Notes: a model not told the origin generated them from the sequence alone. Shown: positions 32,140-44,301, counted from the first letter of the stretch. The stretch is DNA of 64,000 nucleotides from Phlebotomus papatasi (GCF_024763615.1 NC_077223.1:90582627-90646626); one strand, 5' to 3'. Made by a program: numbers and translations.

Positions 32140-32359
32140 CTATGTTTACTCTTGTGTATCGCCTCAAACATTGGACCATCAAATTGGTTCACCACAAAAT
32201 AAGTGACCCAATCATCATCCAAAATGTACTCTGAGCCAGTCTCTGAGGTAATCACAGGAATACCAAAGTTCTGGGCAGCTTTCACTGTTCCTTCATCATC
32301 CAGCACCGTTCCAACGAGACATATCCGACGATTTTCCACCTCAGCCAGGGTGGACATTT
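32140..32359 (-). CDS. pbl: Pebble/ECT2, N-terminal BRCT0 exon
   Basis: Acceptor 'ttttgttgcag' begins the exon with AA then ATG TCC ACC, and it ends CATAG before GTGAGA. From the in-frame ATG at 32357 it encodes MSTLAEVENRRICLVGTV, EGTVKAAQNFGIPVI and DDDWVTYFVVNQFDGPMFE. This is the first BRCT-like domain of ECT2 family proteins, with a conserved CLVG strand and the TYFVV...F.GP.FE segment just before the linker. The ATG may be the real start after a non-coding first exon, or an upstream exon may add residues. It joins in phase to 27999-28134 through a split Arg. The four joined exons give about 237 residues of open frame. Confidence 0.92.
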
Positions 32360-33038
32360 CTGCAACAAAAGAAAATCCTCTGTATTGAATATCCTCCCTC
32401 ATATGAGTCATACACAGTCCTAGAAAATTTTCTCTATATTCAATACACATCTTCATGCAATATTTCAATTGAAAAATCCTAATGGGCCAGAGAGAGAACA
32501 TGAGAGTCTATTTTTATTGTCACTACAACAAATTTACAGGATATTTTTGGATTTCACTGTGATCTCTCTTTCAAACGTGATGCACCTCTTCCCAATTTCC
32601 CAGATGTTTGTCATTCTCCCAATACTTCCCCATCCATAATTCTTCAGATATTGTGATTCTCAGAACTCTCGGGAAATACACAAAACAATTTGAGAATGAC
32701 CAAGAGTGTCTCTCAAATAAATTTCCTATGTATTCATTGAACAATTCATCTGAATTTGAAGCTAATTGATCTTCGAGGATGATGCAGAATACTATTAAAA
32801 TTTATTGTTCAATGAGATATCTATAGAATTCTCTGTAGAAGTACAACAAAGAGACATCAACGAGGATAAAAATATCAACTAACCAGGAATATCCATAAAA
32901 GAACTTAACAATAATCAATCACAACTTCAGCAGATATCGCAACTCAAAAATAGTCCTACGACTTAGATTTTGAGTTTTATTCTGAATATTTGCGGGAAAA
33001 GGTACTTTTGCAGTTTAGTTTGAATAAAAAAAAATGGG
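32360..33038. other. Sequence upstream of the first recognised Pebble exon
   Basis: No exon or repeat supported. Any 5' non-coding exon and promoter of the gene should lie here or further right. Confidence 0.4.
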
Positions 33039-33740
33039 GGGAGGCAAACCGTCCCAAGCTTTGTAAAGTGCTCGAACTCATGACTTAGATACTACACCTC
33101 AAAAGTACTTGCGCGTCATCTACTGTTTATCGGTTGTCAATTCGTCAACCGTTTTAAACCGATTCATAAATCACTCAAAAAAAATTCCAAAATAGTTCTA
33201 AGAGTAATATGATTGATTTTCGAGCGAAAATTACTTATTGGTTCATAACCGGTTCGTCATCGGTTTAGAACCGTTTTGAATCGATTTATAAATCACTCAA
33301 AACAGTGTCCAAAATACACTTTCAGAAACAATATAATTGAATTTCGAATAAAAATTTGTTTTCGGTTATGAACCGGTTCAGAACACATTCAGTTCTATCG
33401 TAAATTCCAAGACCTTTCCAACGAGCCGAAATATGATGTAATTCGGATGATAAATACGCTCTCAAGAGCCCTTTTAACCTTTGATCTTGAAAAATCATTC
33501 TTAAGAATTATTCAACGATATTTTCGTATCAAGACGAAATGTCCGCCTGGGTAATCTCTCAAACATATCCAAAAATGAAAAAAATCGCACGACGCGTTCT
33601 TGAGCAATCCCAAAAAACATGGTTTTGGAGGGGAAGAGAACCGGTAGAGGGAAAAATTGAAGGGTATGTTAACAATCCTTGGGGTCCAGGGGGGTGTAAG
33701 CTGGAAATTTTGGGGGCTGAAAAAATCGAGGGATTACACA
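33039..33740. repeat. Dispersed 'accggttcataaccg' repeat plus 'CGCACGACGCGTT' block
   Basis: Starts with 'CAAGCTTTGTAAAGTGCTCGAAC'-type sequence, continues with several 'GAACCGGTTC' variants and 'CAAGACCTTTCCAACGAG'. It ends with 'AATCTCTCAAACATATCC' and 'CGCACGACGCGTTCTTGAGC'. Relatives at 28380, 28860, 30360 and, inverted in part, 51600-51920. Non-coding. Confidence 0.65.
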
Positions 33741-33844
33741 TAGGGTAAATTAAGCTAATTTAAAATCTGCTCCAAATGGAAGTTTTTCGCTACTCCAAAT
33801 GGAAACGTCATTATTTTCATGATAAATACAGTACTAAATTATAA

Positions 33845-34509
33845 TAGGGGAAAGTGCTCTCCCTTCGAACATACCTTCGAATAATGTGAATTTCTTTTAT
33901 TTTTTGTAAGAGATTTACACTAAGGGCAGAATCACATTGACAGTAAAATGCTCACCGTCACCGTCAAAGCCCTCACCGTATTTCGTTAATTTACGCATTT
34001 TCATTGCAATTCTTACGCAAATTCTCAATTACCGTATTGCCTTATCTCATACTCGGTGGCCCTAGGTGAAAATAGTATAAGAAAATTGAATAAATAAAGC
34101 GGAAATGCGATAAACGGTGAGCAATAAAACTGTAAGAAAAACTGTAGCAAAAAAACCCTACAGTTTTTTGTTTTGCTTACCGTTTATCGCATTTTCGCTT
34201 TATTTATTCAATTTTCTTACTATTTTCACCTAGTGCCACCGAGTATGAGACAAGGTAATATCGTAATGGAAAATTTGCGTAAGAATTGCAATGAAAATGC
34301 GTAAATCAACGAAATACGGTGAGGGCTTTGACGGTGACGGTGAGCATTTTACTGTCAATGTGATTCTGCCCTAAATCATCACAGAATTATCAATAATTGA
34401 TAATAAGCTAACTAATATTTAATAGAAATGTTTAAGTCTCTCAGGAAAACCTAATGAAAATTCACATTATTCGAAGGCATAAACTTACGAAGGGAGAGTA
34501 CTTCCCCTA
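33845..34509. mobile_element. TIR element 'TAGGGGAAAGTGCTCTCCC' with a nested fold-back MITE
   Basis: Ends pair over ~45 bp ('TAGGGGAAAGTGCTCTCCCT' and 'CTTCGAATAATGTGAAT' parts). Relative at 50842-51400. The nested element is listed separately. Confidence 0.85.
33924..34371. mobile_element. Fold-back MITE with TAA target duplication
   Basis: 'GGGCAGAATCACATTGACAG' at the left end is perfectly inverted at the right end, and arms pair over nearly the whole 448 bp. It is flanked by TAA on both sides, the duplication size and sequence typical of PIF/Harbinger-type MITEs. Confidence 0.85.
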
Positions 34510-34599
34510 TTTATATATTTTCTATACCTCGGTTTTATACAAAATTTAAAAATCAACTTCTGAAGTTTTGTCGAATTGATATAACCGATGAAAATGGCG

Positions 34600-35306
34600 T
34601 ATGGGAAAGTGCTCGCTCATGCTTCGTATGATCCGAAGCTTCGTAATGACTACATTTTTTTATGTTTTTGAATAAATGCAATTCCGCAATATATTTTAAA
34701 AACTGGGAACTTTCATCTAGTTCTTAAAATATGGATGGAAAAAAATATGGATTGGATTAAATCATTCGTAATTGTTTGTGAATTCTTATTGGCGACTTAC
34801 AAAATACTTGTAAATCTTATAATCCACAAACAAGTTTGTAAAAGTTTGGACTTTTTTCACAAACATTGTTCCTAACATGATCACTTGAAGAGCATTTTTT
34901 GTACTTTTACAAACATTTGTTCGTAAATGTTCGGAAGCACACAAAAACTGTTCGTTAAATTTTGTCATTTGTTCGTGAACTTTTGTTTGTCTGGCAAAAA
35001 GTTACGAACAAATGACAAGATTTTACAAAAATTTTCTTGAGTGTTTCCAAACATTTACGAACAAATATTTGTAAAAATACAAAAAAAAATGCTCGTCAAG
35101 TGATCGAGTTACAAACAATGTTTGTGGAAAAAGTTCAAACTTTTACGAACTTGTTTGTGGGTTATACAATTTACGAGTATTTCGCAAGTCCCCAATAGGA
35201 ATTCACAAACATTTACAAAAAATTTTATAAAATATTTTTTCGGTGTAGGGAAAATTTAGGCCTTGAGAAGCTTGGGATCATACGAGGCATGGGCACTTTT
35301 CCCTAT
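34600..35306. mobile_element. TIR element 'TATGGGAAAGTGCTCGC' hosting a fold-back element
   Basis: Outer ends 'GGGAAAGTGCTCGCTCATGC' (34602) and its inverse ending at about 35306 pair over ~45 bp. Inside, 34771-35216 is a second long palindrome with 'CTTACAAAATACTTGTAAAT' and 'CACAAACAAGTT' arms, which also occurs alone at 50050-50420. Confidence 0.75.
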
Positions 35307-35572
35307 GGCTTGGGTATTCCAAACCCAAAATACCGGTAGCTATCACTAAAATCGCAGTAAAAGCATCAAAATCGAAAGCACAATCAAATCTATTCGGAAA
35401 GAGACAATGCTGTGCGTGTTGAGCGTTTGGTGGGATCAATGAAAAATCATCCAATATGAGTTGCTTAAAACAGAACATAAGGGAAATATACCAGAGATCG
35501 TCAGTGTTCCTCGGATCGGAAGGTTGTCCCGCGTATCGAAACCCCAAAATAAAATGTATTTTTAATAGTTAA

Positions 35573-36213
35573 GGGAGACTTGGGCAAAACTTGTCAAAAC
35601 GCATATTTAATTCTTTCACGAGATTTGAGAAAACTTAAACGTTTTATAATGAGCATTTTCTTATAGGAAATTTACTGTTTTACAACATTGCAGAAGACTA
35701 TTTTCCTCTATCTTGAAAGAAATGTAATTTTCGAAACATTTTCTAAAAGTCGATTTTGTACGGAAATAATAGATCTCTAATATACCTATTGGGAAGTACC
35801 AAATCTTTCCGTACAGAATTAGATCTTGAAAAATTCGAAAATCTATTTGAAGGTCCAAAAAAGAGACTTTCTTATTTCTTAATACTTTTGCAAGGTGGCT
35901 GAAGTACATCCTGTTCGAATTTCGAAGTGTTCAAGTGTCAAAATATGACGGTCTTCACGTTTGTGAGGGAAAAACAGGTCAACGACGTTTACTGTGCTTA
36001 CCCCAGTATTTAATCACTCCATAAAAGAGTAACTCTTTTGCCAGCTTTTTAGTGTGAGTTCATAAATTTTCCCCACATTGTTCCAAAATTTAGTATGAAA
36101 ATTCGAAATTAAATTTGATTTTTCGAACTTCAACGACTTTTTGTGCAAATAGAGTTCCATTTACCTTTTATCCAAGACACTATTGGTGAAACAAAATCTA
36201 CTTCTGTTTGGGT
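35573..36213. repeat. Composite of two transposon fragments
   Basis: 35573-35760 is a diverged end of the 'TAGGGGAGACTGGGGC' element lacking its nested insertion. About 35809-36213 matches one arm of the palindrome at 43530-44301 ('AATCTATTTGAAG', 'CCTGTTCGAATTTCGAAG', 'CTTTTATCCAAGACAC'). Confidence 0.7.
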
Positions 36214-38374
36214 CCAATAGTGTTTTGGGGCTCATATTTTCAGCTAAATATGGAGCATGTCTCATTCCGATTCGTAGTACACTTCCCTTACTTTCAATTT
36301 TTTGACGAAAACTACTCAAACGAAAGATCAAAAGCTTGTGAAATTATGCACCTTATGGATGTTTACCGTTACTCATGAAGGTGTTTTCTACTGTTTTTAC
36401 CGCAAATGCTGTTCATCTCATCAACGTTAAGACGGCGGTGGCCGCTATAAATCTTGCATCTTTTAAGAACAATTGGTGAATAAAATCTAAGTGTCGTGTT
36501 TAATATATAATAAAAGAAAGATATTTTAACACAGTTAGAGAAGACTATTTGTTAGTACTCTGCATCAAGTAAAATTGCAATTTCAAGTAAGATTTTCCGC
36601 AATATTTATTATAATTTTCACATTGAGTACAATTTTTCTCAAAATGAGCTAATTTTGTTTGTATATTCCCGTTGAATTTTAAGAGGTGTGAATTGACAAT
36701 AATTTAAACTTCAAACATTGAATGAATGTGCAAATTGACGGTTGTATTGTATGTGCGGTGTGTTTTAGATGATTAAAATGATCTGTTTTTTTCTTTATTT
36801 CTTTTCGTGAACAAAAAAAAATCTCATGTCGGTGGAACCGGAGCATTTTTGGTGCATGAGTCAACATCTCAAACAAAATTACAAGGTGGCTGAAAGAAAT
36901 TAATTTGAGGGACTTTTGTTGAGACATGCAGACCACACAAAAAAAGGCTTAAAGTGAAAATTGAATTTAAGAATGAATATACTAATGCTATTTTTGTAGT
37001 GGGAAGAAAAGTTTCAATTTTCTGTGAGAGATTAACTTAGTGAGAAAAGTTGTTTGTCTGCAGAGAAGGAAAATGTTCTGCATAATTAGAGTTAAATTTA
37101 GCACGACTTTGAACTTTGTTGTTATATCGTCTCTTTCTTCATTTTGCACCTTCAAATAATATACAAAATGTGTATTTACTGAAAACATATATTCTACTTG
37201 TTAAACAAATAATGGTGTACATTATTATGCATTTCAGTGATTCAATTTGTAAATTTTATTTATTTACCAGAAATATTATTGGTGTTTATGGTATTTATGG
37301 TTCATGTGCGTAAATTTTATTTTAAAAATACGATTGAATGGAATTTTGTTGAAAAGCTATTTTTGTCTTTTATATCAATCAGAAGTATGTTTATGGTCCT
37401 TCATTCTTGTAACCATTAATGTTCTTCCCACAAAAAAAATAATGACAAATATCTGACATAAATTCTTTCTCGCGTGCAAATAGTTCTTTCTGAGAAAGGT
37501 CTCTAGGAGAATAATCTTAAATATTACCTTCTCTTTTCGAGGAATAGTAAAAAAAAATTAAGAGAAGAGTTTATTAGACATTTAGGCCACAATAAAACTA
37601 TGTTTTGCCTTGATTTCATACATGTTTCTTTCATTACAAAATTTCCCATTAATCAAGAGAATCTTAGAGCGGGAAGATAATGTGGAAATGTTGGCTGTTA
37701 AAAAACGGAAATTAGACTTTTTAACTGTTTTTTTTCCGTAACACGTCTACCGAAGCGATTTTTTTTACATTGAAAAAGTACATTCTTGTGTCTATTTCTG
37801 TTGATGGAATATTAATCTCTTCGATGGCGTGTTTATTTATAATTTTCTTTTATTGCTCGATCTCTCACTTTTTTATTTGTTTGCTTTTTTTTGGATTGTA
37901 AGAAAGAATCCCGATTGATTTTCAACGATTTCTGACTGTATCGACGTCACTTTTAGCGCCAAGTTTAATGGCAAAAAGGAAATTGTTTTCTTCACTGTGA
38001 GTTGTGTTTGTATGATCTTGAACTTTTTGGGTTTAATAATGAAAAATTCTCTGGATACTTTTCAACAAAAATATAGTTTATCTATCGAACATCTTTTTGA
38101 TGTTTACGATTTTGACCTCTTTTGAGTACTTTATTGTTGTGAGAAATTGAGGTTGAAGGTTTTGTGAATTTACTGTGATGAGACTCTGTTGACAAGATAC
38201 CTATATATATACTCTTTGAACAGATTGCTTTTAAAAGGTTTAAAGAAATATGGAATGTTTTTTCATGAGAGAAATTACAGGGAATTTTTCATGTTTGGAG
38301 GTTGTTCTACTGACCAATTTTTTGATTTAATTTATAGAATTTGGTTTTTTCGGAGACATAAACCCTTTTTGGGA
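36214..38374. other. Unique-looking AT-rich sequence, nothing supported
   Basis: No coding exon, RNA gene or repeat array can be supported on either strand. Open frames here are short and AT-driven. Confidence 0.4.
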
Positions 38375-38387
38375 TTTTTTAAAGCTG

Positions 38388-38555
38388 TAGGGGAAATCTT
38401 CCCAGCTTCGCACACACTCTGGATTCGAACACTTTATATTTTCAGCCAGACATCTCTTGAAAAAAAAATGTCAGATTCCTTAAAGAAATATGGAAAAAAT
38501 TGAAGTGTTCGAAGCCAGAGTATGTACGAAGCCTGAAAGCCTTTCCCTATACGCA
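38388..38555. repeat. Short fold-back repeat 'AAGTGTTCGAAGCCAGAGT'
   Basis: The left 'CTTCGCACACACTCTGGATT' and the right 'CCAGAGTATGTACGAAGCCT' are inverted. A one-arm copy lies near 26480 and another pair at 54184-54593. Confidence 0.65.
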
Positions 38556-38715
38556 TTTTCTTTGGTTAGTATAATGTCTGCTCTGCGAATTGAACAACAA
38601 AAACGGCCTTAATACTTCTAAGGAATCCACAAAAAAATTATCTAAAAGAGATTTTATTTAAATGATTGGTTTAGGGTAACTGTGCTAAAATTCGGCCAGC
38701 TTGCAATTTCGTCCA

Positions 38716-39757
38716 CACACAGAGAAATTTTAGTGGCATAACAACTCCAAATGGTGTTGTCGGACACACCAACCTCAACCCCAAAATCAACTAACCCCAA
38801 TTCGGTGTTCAGAATACACCAAGTGGTGCCACAAAGTAACTAACACCGGCTTTGGGTTTCTGATTACACCAATTTTACACCAATTATTAACACCAAATTT
38901 AGCGTTGTTGGAACACCATTGTGGATTTTGTATCACACCATCTCAAGAAAATATAGGTGTTCCTTTTACACCAATAAATGAAAAATGTCTACAGATTTGC
39001 AACTAAAACTAAATGATCAAAGGATTTAGAATTAGGGCATTGGCATTCATTGGATGGGATTTGAAATTAAATTCCTGGGTGTTTCTATTTAAGAATTTTC
39101 CATTTTTCTGCGTGATTTTTATTAATTTTTGACCATTGTTTGAGGGCTTGGGGCCCTCCCTGGATGATATTCTCTGTATTTCAAAGCCATTTGGTGCGTG
39201 AAAATCTTTTTCCAACATTTAAGCCTGCGCCGAGATTTGAACACGCGACCTTTGTGATGACAGTCGAGCATCTTCCAGCTGCGCCACGAACTCCTATAAT
39301 GTATTCAAAGCATATCGGGAACCCTTGCATCGGCACACACGATATTCCAAAATTAGAGATTACAATTAGAATTACAGATTTGCAACTAAAACTAAATGAT
39401 CAAGGATTTAGAATTAGGGCATTGGCATTCATTGGATGGGATTTGAAATTAAATTCCTGGGTGTTTCTGTTTAAGAATTTTTCATTTTTCTGTGTGTGTG
39501 GTCGATGGTGAGCGACGAACACCGTTTGGCGTTGCAACAGCACTGTTTAGAAAATTGATGGTGTTACTTTTGCACCATTTCAGAGATTTCTGTGGCGGAG
39601 TTAATACAACACCGCCAAAGCATTTCATAGAATACCATTGATTCAAAACTAGGTGTTAATTTGGTGTGAATGCTACTACGTTTGGTGTTCAAGCAACACC
39701 AACACCAAATTCAACCCCAAATTCAACACCGCTTTCTCAAAATCACTTCTCTGTGTG
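38716..39757. mobile_element. TIR element 'CACACAGAGAA' rich in 'GGTGTT/AACACC'
   Basis: Ends CACACAGAGAAATTTTAG and its imperfect inverse (TTCTCTGTGTG) bound 1042 bp. The interior is dense with 'AACACCAA' and 'TTGGTGTT' words. A similar sequence without the element at 59165-59230 marks the boundaries. It carries an internal SINE-like insert between two 125-bp direct repeats. Confidence 0.8.
38989..39500 (-). repeat. SINE-like sequence between two 125-bp direct repeats
   Basis: 38989-39115 and 39374-39500 are near-identical ('AGATTTGCAACTAAAACTAA' to 'TTTTTCTG.GTG'). Between them, on the minus strand, is a tRNA-like head with A box TGGCGCAGCTGG (39275-39286) and B-box-like GTGTTCAAATCTC (about 39230-39242). 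The repeats are too long for a normal target duplication. Confidence 0.7.
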
Positions 39758-40574
39758 CACTTCGTTTGTTCTTGAAATTTCCATGATTTTTTGATTTTTG
39801 CATACTCTAGAGATTATAGCAATGCCAAAAAAAATAGCAAAAGAAATGCCGTTTCTACGATCGATATGATGTGAAAAAGAGTTTGGAAGAATTCCAGAAG
39901 AGTAACAAACTATGAGAATCAAGGTGGCCGAAATAGTACCCAAAGGACCCAAAGCTATGTCTATATTTTTATTAATTTCAAAATGTATTAAGAATGATTT
40001 CAGAGAAAACAAAGGCGGTAAATTATCTACAAGGTTCCAAGCAATATTCCATAAAAAGAGGTACCAAAAAATCTCTTTATATATAAAATATTACATTTAC
40101 AACTTAAGACTTTGGCGCTTGCATGCAACTAACTATGCCGAAATTATGTAGTTACGCAACTTGTCGTAATTGTTTTATTAATTCTTAACATTTAAATATG
40201 TTTACATAAGTTTTAAAAAGAATATTCAAACATTTTTCGGTTTCATTGATCGGATTCATCGATTTCGAAAAGCCTTTTTTTACTTCTCGTATCGTCCGCG
40301 TGATGGCCGAAGTACTTATTCGAATTTCATAGTGTCTCGAGTATTAAAATGTATCTGACTTGGTTCTGTTACATTCTTTAAGCATCATTAATTGTTCTAT
40401 TCTCGCCGAAACTATTATTAGTATTGCTTATTAAACAGGTGTACCCTAATAGGTTACCCTAATAGGTGATTGTGAAAGAATCGTACTTTAAAATGTCCTT
40501 GAGAAAATAATAATAATTGTTTTATATTCGAATACAAAAGGAAAATAATAATAATAAATAAATATTTTCTCTTA
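39758..40574. other. AT-rich non-coding sequence
   Basis: Mostly featureless. 40270-40370 resembles part of the 43530-44301 palindrome arm, and 'TACCCTAATAGGT' is duplicated at 40442-40467. No exon supported. Confidence 0.4.
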
Positions 40575-40960
40575 ATAACGTGAATAAGTTAGTAAAAGAC
40601 CAGGTTGAGAAGAAAGATTCCCCAGAAAAGCTATGCAACCCATTGTGAGAAGGTGTCGACCTCACGGCAGACCTAGGACAAGGTGGTTACACCAAATTAG
40701 ATCTGTTCAGTAATAATCTTTCGAAGACATAAAGCCGCTCTAAAGTCAAAACAAACCTATTCGAAAATCTACGGGAAGCCTAAAGTGATCGACGTGACAG
40801 TTCGCTAACGTGGACAGGGCGTGATTCGACAACGGGCGACATGATAAGGTCAAAAGCTCTGGACCGCCTCAAAACGTGTAGCGCACAAAATATCTATGAT
40901 CGTCCTTCGTAGTTTACCTAGTGTACCATTGTTTTGTAGACATATCGCCTGTGTCGATGA
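40575..40960 (+). pseudogene. LINE retrotransposon 3' remnant
   Basis: The translation RRCRPHGRPRTRWLHQIRS (about 40651-40707) matches the 'RGRPRTRW.DQI' motif found after the reverse transcriptase of many non-LTR elements. Frames before and after are broken. GC content is higher than in neighbouring DNA. Confidence 0.55.
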
Positions 40961-41221
40961 AACCAGCAACTAGGCTAGTGATACTAATCTAATGAGAAAT
41001 GAAAAGGGAAAACTTTCTCCTGAACACTTTTTTTAGTACATGACTGGTCTCATGTGCTTCTGCGTTATCGCTTTTTTCTTGTTATGTTGGTTCCTGTCAC
41101 GACTGTTTCCCCAGATCTTCACGTTTCAAAACAGTCAAAGTTATGACAGAAACCAACACAAAGAAATGTCGATAACGCAGAAGAACTTAAGAACATTCAT
41201 GTACTAAAATGATTCGATAGT

Positions 41222-41510
41222 GGGCACTCAATGGGTCAAGTGGTAGAGCACTCGCTCCATGATGCAAGTGTCCCGGGTTCGAATCCCCTTTAGGTCACCA
41301 GGAATTTTTCTGGCGTTAAAGGTCTTCGAATTGTATCCAGTGAGCTTCACTGCACTTGATTTCACGGGCATGGGACTGACAACCTCATCCCGTACAAGAA
41401 AAAATAATAATAATGCATGTCTAGAAATCCCCTTGCGGGAAGGTCTTGTTCCTTCAAGGAATGTTGTGCCAGCATTTTTATTATTACCGATTCGATTATG
41501 TGTCATCAAA
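41222..41510 (+). mobile_element. tRNA-derived SINE
   Basis: The tRNA-like head has A box 'GGGTCAAGTGGTAGAGCACT' and a perfect B box 'GGTTCGAATCC' (41276-41286), a body of ~130 bp, and an AATAATAATAAT stretch near 41405. The anticodon arm is mispaired with an eight-base loop, so it is not a functional tRNA. Confidence 0.75.
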
Positions 41511-43351
41511 CTCAGACTATATCATACAATAATGACACATTTTTAATAAATTCACATTATTTAATATTCCTATAGCATGAACAAACAGAAAACAGTGAAA
41601 GTATTTAATAAAATTTCGGGATCTTTAAATAAATTTAGAAAAATAATTATATAGTAGAAAAAAAGCCAAGAAAAATAATCTCAATGTAGTATCGTTGTTC
41701 TCTAAACACTTACAAAAGTATATTTGGCAAGAAAAAGAAGTCCTGTGCACAATATGTGAATTCTCTCTATTCTCGTCACATTTGAAATGACGACATGAGA
41801 ACTCCTATATGGTACGTCAAAAGACAACGTGTGTCTACTGAACCAATTTTTTTCTTCTTTTTTTTTTATTTCAAATAATATTATCCCATTTTCCTGAACA
41901 AAATACTCAAAATATCAACAACACGAGCATCAGTGCGGAAGTCTTTTTTGAAAAGATATTTTTAATACGATACAAATGCAGGAGAACTGCTTCTTTTGTC
42001 TTAATTTTCTTCAAAATCTTTTGCTCATTGGACTTTTGCATGGAAAATTTTTGCTAATTATTGGCAACTTTCACGTCACTATACATATAACCATTTTAAT
42101 GTCTTGAAATTTTCCATTGGAAAACACATTGCAATGATTGATAATGGATAAATGATTAACTACCCCCTTTCATAGTTACAATCGCATATAACTTCCAAGA
42201 GCACTTCGAAGATGCAAAACAGAGAGAAAACTTCTATTGTACATAATTTTATTAATAGCACCAATGTGAAATCAAGAAGAAAATTCAACAGAATTTTCTC
42301 AATGGAAATTCTATTGGGAAATTTTCTTCTGTTGCACACGTTTAAATATTTGTGATTCAGATCCCCAAGAGTGAGTGGACATCATATTGTTTGATGTGGG
42401 AATCAGAGCAAAGAGCTCGATAAAATGTTGTGACAATCGCAAGGTTGTCTTAACTGCTGAGTAACAAGTTAAAAAAAAAAATTAAGAAGTTCTATACATA
42501 ACAATCTTTTTTTTCTTGATCCAATCACACGCGTGTGCTGTATTATCCCAAAAATAGATGACTCAGGAACGCCAAGAAAACTCCTCTCTTTTTTTGTGAC
42601 ATTTTAACATGAGAGAGTTCATCACTGAGAGTCAGCAAGATTTCAAGCAAATTATATTCCTGCTACAACCAATATTTGTGATAAAAAAAGTCAGATAAAT
42701 CCTAATATTGTTGCAAAATGGGTGGAGAAAACTCGTAAATCTAACAAGTTGTGAGAGAGAATTTTCACTGATTCACACATTTTTTTCGCAATTTTTCACA
42801 TCAAACAACCAAGTGAAAAGTTATTCTCAATGCAAAAAAAAAGAACCAACAAATTTGATATCTAAATTTACTCCTTAACAACTTGAGCAATTTTTCTTAA
42901 ACTCTTTCAACAAGCAAAAGAATAGAAAAAAGTATTTGAGTGGCCATAAAAATACTTCCAACATCATGCTCAATTTATAAATTAATTAAGCCGCACAAAT
43001 TTGAATGTGCTTATCAAATTATTTATTACAGGGGCCCACAATTAACACCTGACAAATGGTTATTTTCTCATAAATAAAAATAAATTTAGCTCATGTGAAA
43101 TCGATTTGTTAACATTTGCTTTTAAATAAAATAGAACAATAGAAAGTTTATTACGAGAAAAACTGTACTAAATTTTTCGCACATGTCTGTACTAAACTTC
43201 GATCCTATAAGAACCCTATAAGATTTAATATGAGCCTAGTATTTATTATTAAAAGGTACCTGCAAAAAAAACGAAAATACATAATGGTTTTCCACTATTA
43301 GAAAATTTCTCAATTGAGCAATTAAATTCGTTAGTACTTATACCAAAAACT
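41511..43351. other. Unique-looking AT-rich sequence, nothing supported
   Basis: No exon, RNA gene or repeat can be supported on either strand. It is probably intronic or intergenic. Confidence 0.4.
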
Positions 43352-43440
43352 ATGAATGCCAAAATCCCGAACGCCAAAATCCCGAAAGCCAAAATCCTGA
43401 ATTGGCCAAAATTCTCAAAGCCAAAATCCCGAAATTTTAA
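43352..43440. repeat. 'GCCAAAATCCCGAA' minisatellite fragment
   Basis: About six monomers of the family also found at 8261, 44385, 54668 and 55370. Confidence 0.8.
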
Positions 43441-43529
43441 GTATCATAGCTTACTCTTACGATTGAATCCGCGCTTGCTGGAAGCAAAGGGAAATTCTGT
43501 GTGTCTTGGGAAATTATTCTACACATGAA

Positions 43530-44301
43530 CCCAAACAGAAATAGGTTTTGATTCTCCAATAGTGTCTTGGATAAAAGGTAAATAGAACTCTATTTGCACA
43601 AAAAGTCGTTGAAGTTCGAAGAAATCAAATTCAATTTCGAATTTTCATACTAAATTTTCGAACAAGGTGGGAAAAATTCATCAAATATCACACTAAAAAG
43701 CTGGCAAAGGAGTTACTCTAAGTGATTATAGAGTAATTAAATACTGGGGCAAGAACAGTAAACGTCGTTATTCTCTTTTTATCCACACAACAATGTGAAA
43801 TCACATTTTGACACCTGAGCACTTTGAAATTCGAAAATGATGTAACTTCCGCTACCCTTCGGAAGTATTAAGAAGTAAGAAAGTCTCTTTTCTTTCCGTA
43901 CAGAAGTAGATCTTGACAAAATTCGAAAATCTATTTGAAGATCCAAAAAATAGACTTTCTTACTTCTTAATACTTTTGTAAGGCAGCGGAAGATATATCC
44001 TGTTCGAATTTCGAAGTTCTTAAGTGTCAAAATGTGACGGTCTTCACATTGTTTTTGAGGAAAAAAAGAGAACAACCACGCTTACTGTTCTTGCCCCAAT
44101 ATTTAATCACTGAGTAACTTTTTTGCCCGCTTTTTAGTGTGATATTTGATAAATCTTCCCCACTTTGTTCGAAAATTTAGTATGAAAATTCGAAATTGAA
44201 TTCGAATTCTTCAAACTTCAACGATTTTTTGTGCAAATAGAGTTCCATTTACCTTTTATCCAAGATACAATTGGAGAATCAAAATCTACTTGTGTTTGGG
44301 C
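43530..44301. repeat. Large palindrome, ~365-bp arms
   Basis: From 'CCAAACAGAAATAGGTTTTG' to its inverse at 44300. Both arms include 'GGTAAATAGAACTCTATTTG', 'AAAGCTGGCAAAGGAG'-type sequence, 'CAGTAAACGTCGTT' and 'TTCGAAAT...TGTAACTTCC'. The centre near 43915 holds a 'CGTACAGAAGTAGATCTTG' spacer. Non-coding. Confidence 0.85.

Noticed and set aside
41222..41300. A functional tRNA gene
   Set aside because: A and B boxes are good, but the anticodon stem is mispaired with an eight-base loop, acceptor ends do not pair, and a SINE body follows.
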